64,000 nucleotides of DNA, taken from Nelumbo lutea. Its lineage: Eukaryota > Streptophyta > Magnoliopsida > Proteales > Nelumbonaceae. The stretch is from the NCBI GenBank assembly GCA_022828595.1, contig JAKGHH010000003.1, positions 12,462,934 through 12,526,933 of the forward strand, written 5' to 3'. The notes beneath the pieces are model-generated. The model saw only the letters and a program-made list of their open reading frames with translations. It had not been told where the DNA came from and did not search any database. Both the position numbers and the translations under genes were made by a program. Every line of letters begins with the position of its first letter. The stretch's first letter is position 1. This document shows, piece after piece, positions 62,133 through 64,000 of this stretch.

Positions 62133-62832
62133 TCATCTTCCTCGTTTTTCTTGTGTTGATAATGACGGGCTTGGGATTTCCTTGATATCTTTCAGTTGCC
62201 ATATATCATCGTCCCAAAGAACCTCGTTATCTGTAACATAAGACCCATCCGCCATGCACTCTGTATCCCAACTCGGAAACCAAAACCAACCCCACAACGT
62301 TTGCTCCTCCACCAGACTCGAGAACCAGGGCCATTCCTCATTCTAACCCATCACACCCTCTATCGTCGAGTTTTGCGGCACCGTAGTAAACATAGAATCT
62401 CCAACGACCCTTTTCACATCCTCCCCAACCTTAATCGCCACCACCCCTTCCATTCCTTTCTGAACCAAGTTCCCCATCGTCTTCTTTCCACTATCAACAC
62501 CAAGAAGAGCTTTCACATCCCACTTGCTGTTGAATTTCTGTGATTTCGTTGCATTTCCCACCATTCTGAAGTCTTCTTCTTTGCTTCTCTTCTTCGCCGT
62601 CCTCTCCACAAAAGAACTCAACCGTTGTACCCTTTTTATTTTCTTTTGAAGTTTTCCTGGATTGGGTTATCTTTCGTGAGAACTGTGGAAGCCGATTTTT
62701 CTTTTTAAGTTGTGGGGTTGATGGTGACGGAAAAGAGGAGGAAAGTCCATGTTTACAGAGAGAAGAAGGCGTAACTCGAAAGACTGTCAAGTGGAAATGG
62801 CGAAACGTGTTTGGGTCAAAGGCGAAATTCAC
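62133..62832 (-). pseudogene. Broken coding segment of unknown family (Trp-rich C-terminal part)
   Basis: From an ATG at 62564 the frame reads MVGNATKSQKFNSKWDVKAL and on to TTVPQNSTIEGVMG, then a TAG at 62343-62345. The same frame stays open for 69 more codons with strikingly protein-like content: EEWPWFSSLVEEQTLWGWFW, FPSWDTECMADGS, VLWDDDIWQLKDIKEI. Upstream, a Lys/Ser-rich frame (62832-62494) appears joined by a frameshift near 62600. I read this as one small intronless gene, or a gene copy, broken by a shift and a stop. I cannot name the family. The basic N-terminal part and acidic, Trp-rich C-terminal part are all that can be said. Confidence 0.45.
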
Positions 62833-64000
62833 TTTTTTTTTATTTCAGTATTGCTATTGTACTTCAAAGTTAATCTCATTACTTGAATCTAATCCAGAAT
62901 CTCGGACACCTCGGTCAAGTTACCTTGAAATGAACAGTCTTCTTTTGAAGGATGGTTTTGAACTTTTAAATAAATAACTGACAGTTAATTAGCGGCAGGA
63001 ACCAACTTAATACTTATTGAAAGTTTAGATGTTATAGTAACACATTTGAAAATTCAAGTACTAAATTATTGCTTTGGATGCAGATGCACCAGCCACCATG
63101 CACGAGGGAAAGATGGGGCCTTTGAAAGCACTCGATCCATTTGCTAGCAGCAGGAAAAATACTTACTGACTTTGCACTTGAAGGGCCCTTTGTACATGTT
63201 ATCTGTTTAGAATCCATGCACTGACAATGACCACAAAATTAGATGTAGATGATGTTTCTTGAATGGATGTCTATTTCTAATCTGACTTTTCATAGCCACA
63301 TGAAGAAGAATGCAGTCGAGATGTGATTCCACCATCAATAGCAACCAGTCGAAGTTTATCCTTAATTATGCCATCCATTCTTCTCTCTATAGAAGAGTTG
63401 TCGAGTTGAGTTATGCATAAAAAGAGATTGTGACTTGTGAGAGGCCTAGAGAAAAAAAGTCAGTATACAATTGAATGGATAAGACAATATTGATCAAGAA
63501 TCTGTCTAAGACCAAACTCTGCAATTCTGGAGTGCTGGGCGTCAAAGACATGCTGCTGCAGCTTTTATATATCTAATCTTCTCCTAGAATTTTGATCTAC
63601 AAGTTCGTCATTCTCATTGTGGACCACGAAAAAGACTGGATATCAGTAATCTCTAGTCCACAAATATCATTCTTTCCAACCAAAAAGAAAGAAGAAGAAA
63701 AAAAATCTTGAATAAATATGAGCAGGGAAACAAGTTGGTCCATAAATCAAGTCAAAACTCAGAACATAATGAAGCCAACTGAAATAAATTGCGGGCCATT
63801 AATTAGGTGGGGCATGCCGTTTGTTTGCAGTATAATTTCATTTGCACTAGTACAAATGCATGAGAATGCAAATTCTGGTTAATTTGGCTTTGTTTTCACT
63901 TTGCTCTGCTTCAGGTTTTATTCTACTTACACTATACTGCAATTAAACAAAATAAGGTAAAAACTGAAACAAAATTAAGTAAAATTTTACATACAAATCA
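62833..64000. other. Intergenic DNA to the window edge, no gene seen
   Basis: No supported coding, RNA or transposon feature was found. Confidence 0.4.

Overview
This is a window of a plant nuclear genome. It has intron-rich genes for plastid proteins with N-terminal targeting extensions, abundant hAT- and Mutator-like MITEs, plant L1-type and RTE-type LINEs, and copia and Ty3/gypsy LTR retrotransposons. The TE-filled introns (one is 6.1 kb) and low gene density point to a TE-rich flowering plant. I cannot name the species. All bacterial-looking protein content is plastid-derived, and nothing here looks prokaryotic.

I can support three cellular protein genes. (1) CFM2 (minus, 13421-22450) is a four-CRM-domain chloroplast group II intron splicing factor. 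I resolved it into 12 exons whose phases all agree, but one in-frame TAA in exon 9 would remove the fourth CRM domain. (2) An RsmG/GidB-type 16S rRNA m7G methyltransferase (plus, 22873-31123) has 7 exons and no lesions. Its start codon is only 422 bp from that of CFM2, head to head, so two plastid RNA-maturation genes share one short divergent promoter region. (3) An intronless seven-repeat WD40 protein of the JINGUBANG type lies at 37383-38657 (minus). A broken coding segment of unknown family lies at 62133-62832 (minus).

Layout: 1-4970 is AT-rich repeat sequence with an LTR-like segment and a 15-bp minisatellite. 4975-11040 is a decayed L1-type LINE on the minus strand, with a 138-bp triplication in ORF1. 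11041-13420 holds two hAT-type MITEs. 13421-31123 is the CFM2/RsmG pair, whose introns carry two inverted copies of a ~665-bp Mutator-like MITE, one of them nested inside a copia gag remnant, and an RTE LINE. 31124-37382 is intergenic with several MITEs. 37383-38657 is the WD40 gene. 39631-48463 is a structurally complete but coding-dead Ty3/gypsy element of the Tat type: paired LTRs, a perfect 5-bp TSD, a second archaeal-type RNase H, 53-bp tandem repeats and an antisense ORF. 48500-51800 holds an RTE 3' end and three hAT-type MITEs with recognisable 8-bp TSDs. 51800-64000 is almost entirely non-coding apart from one PIF-like MITE and the broken coding segment.

I found no previously undescribed molecular system. 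The most informative observations are the divergent plastid-RNA gene pair, the apparent premature stop in CFM2, the antisense gypsy-associated ORF, and the nested MITE insertion whose target-site duplication can be read through in the interrupted gag frame.
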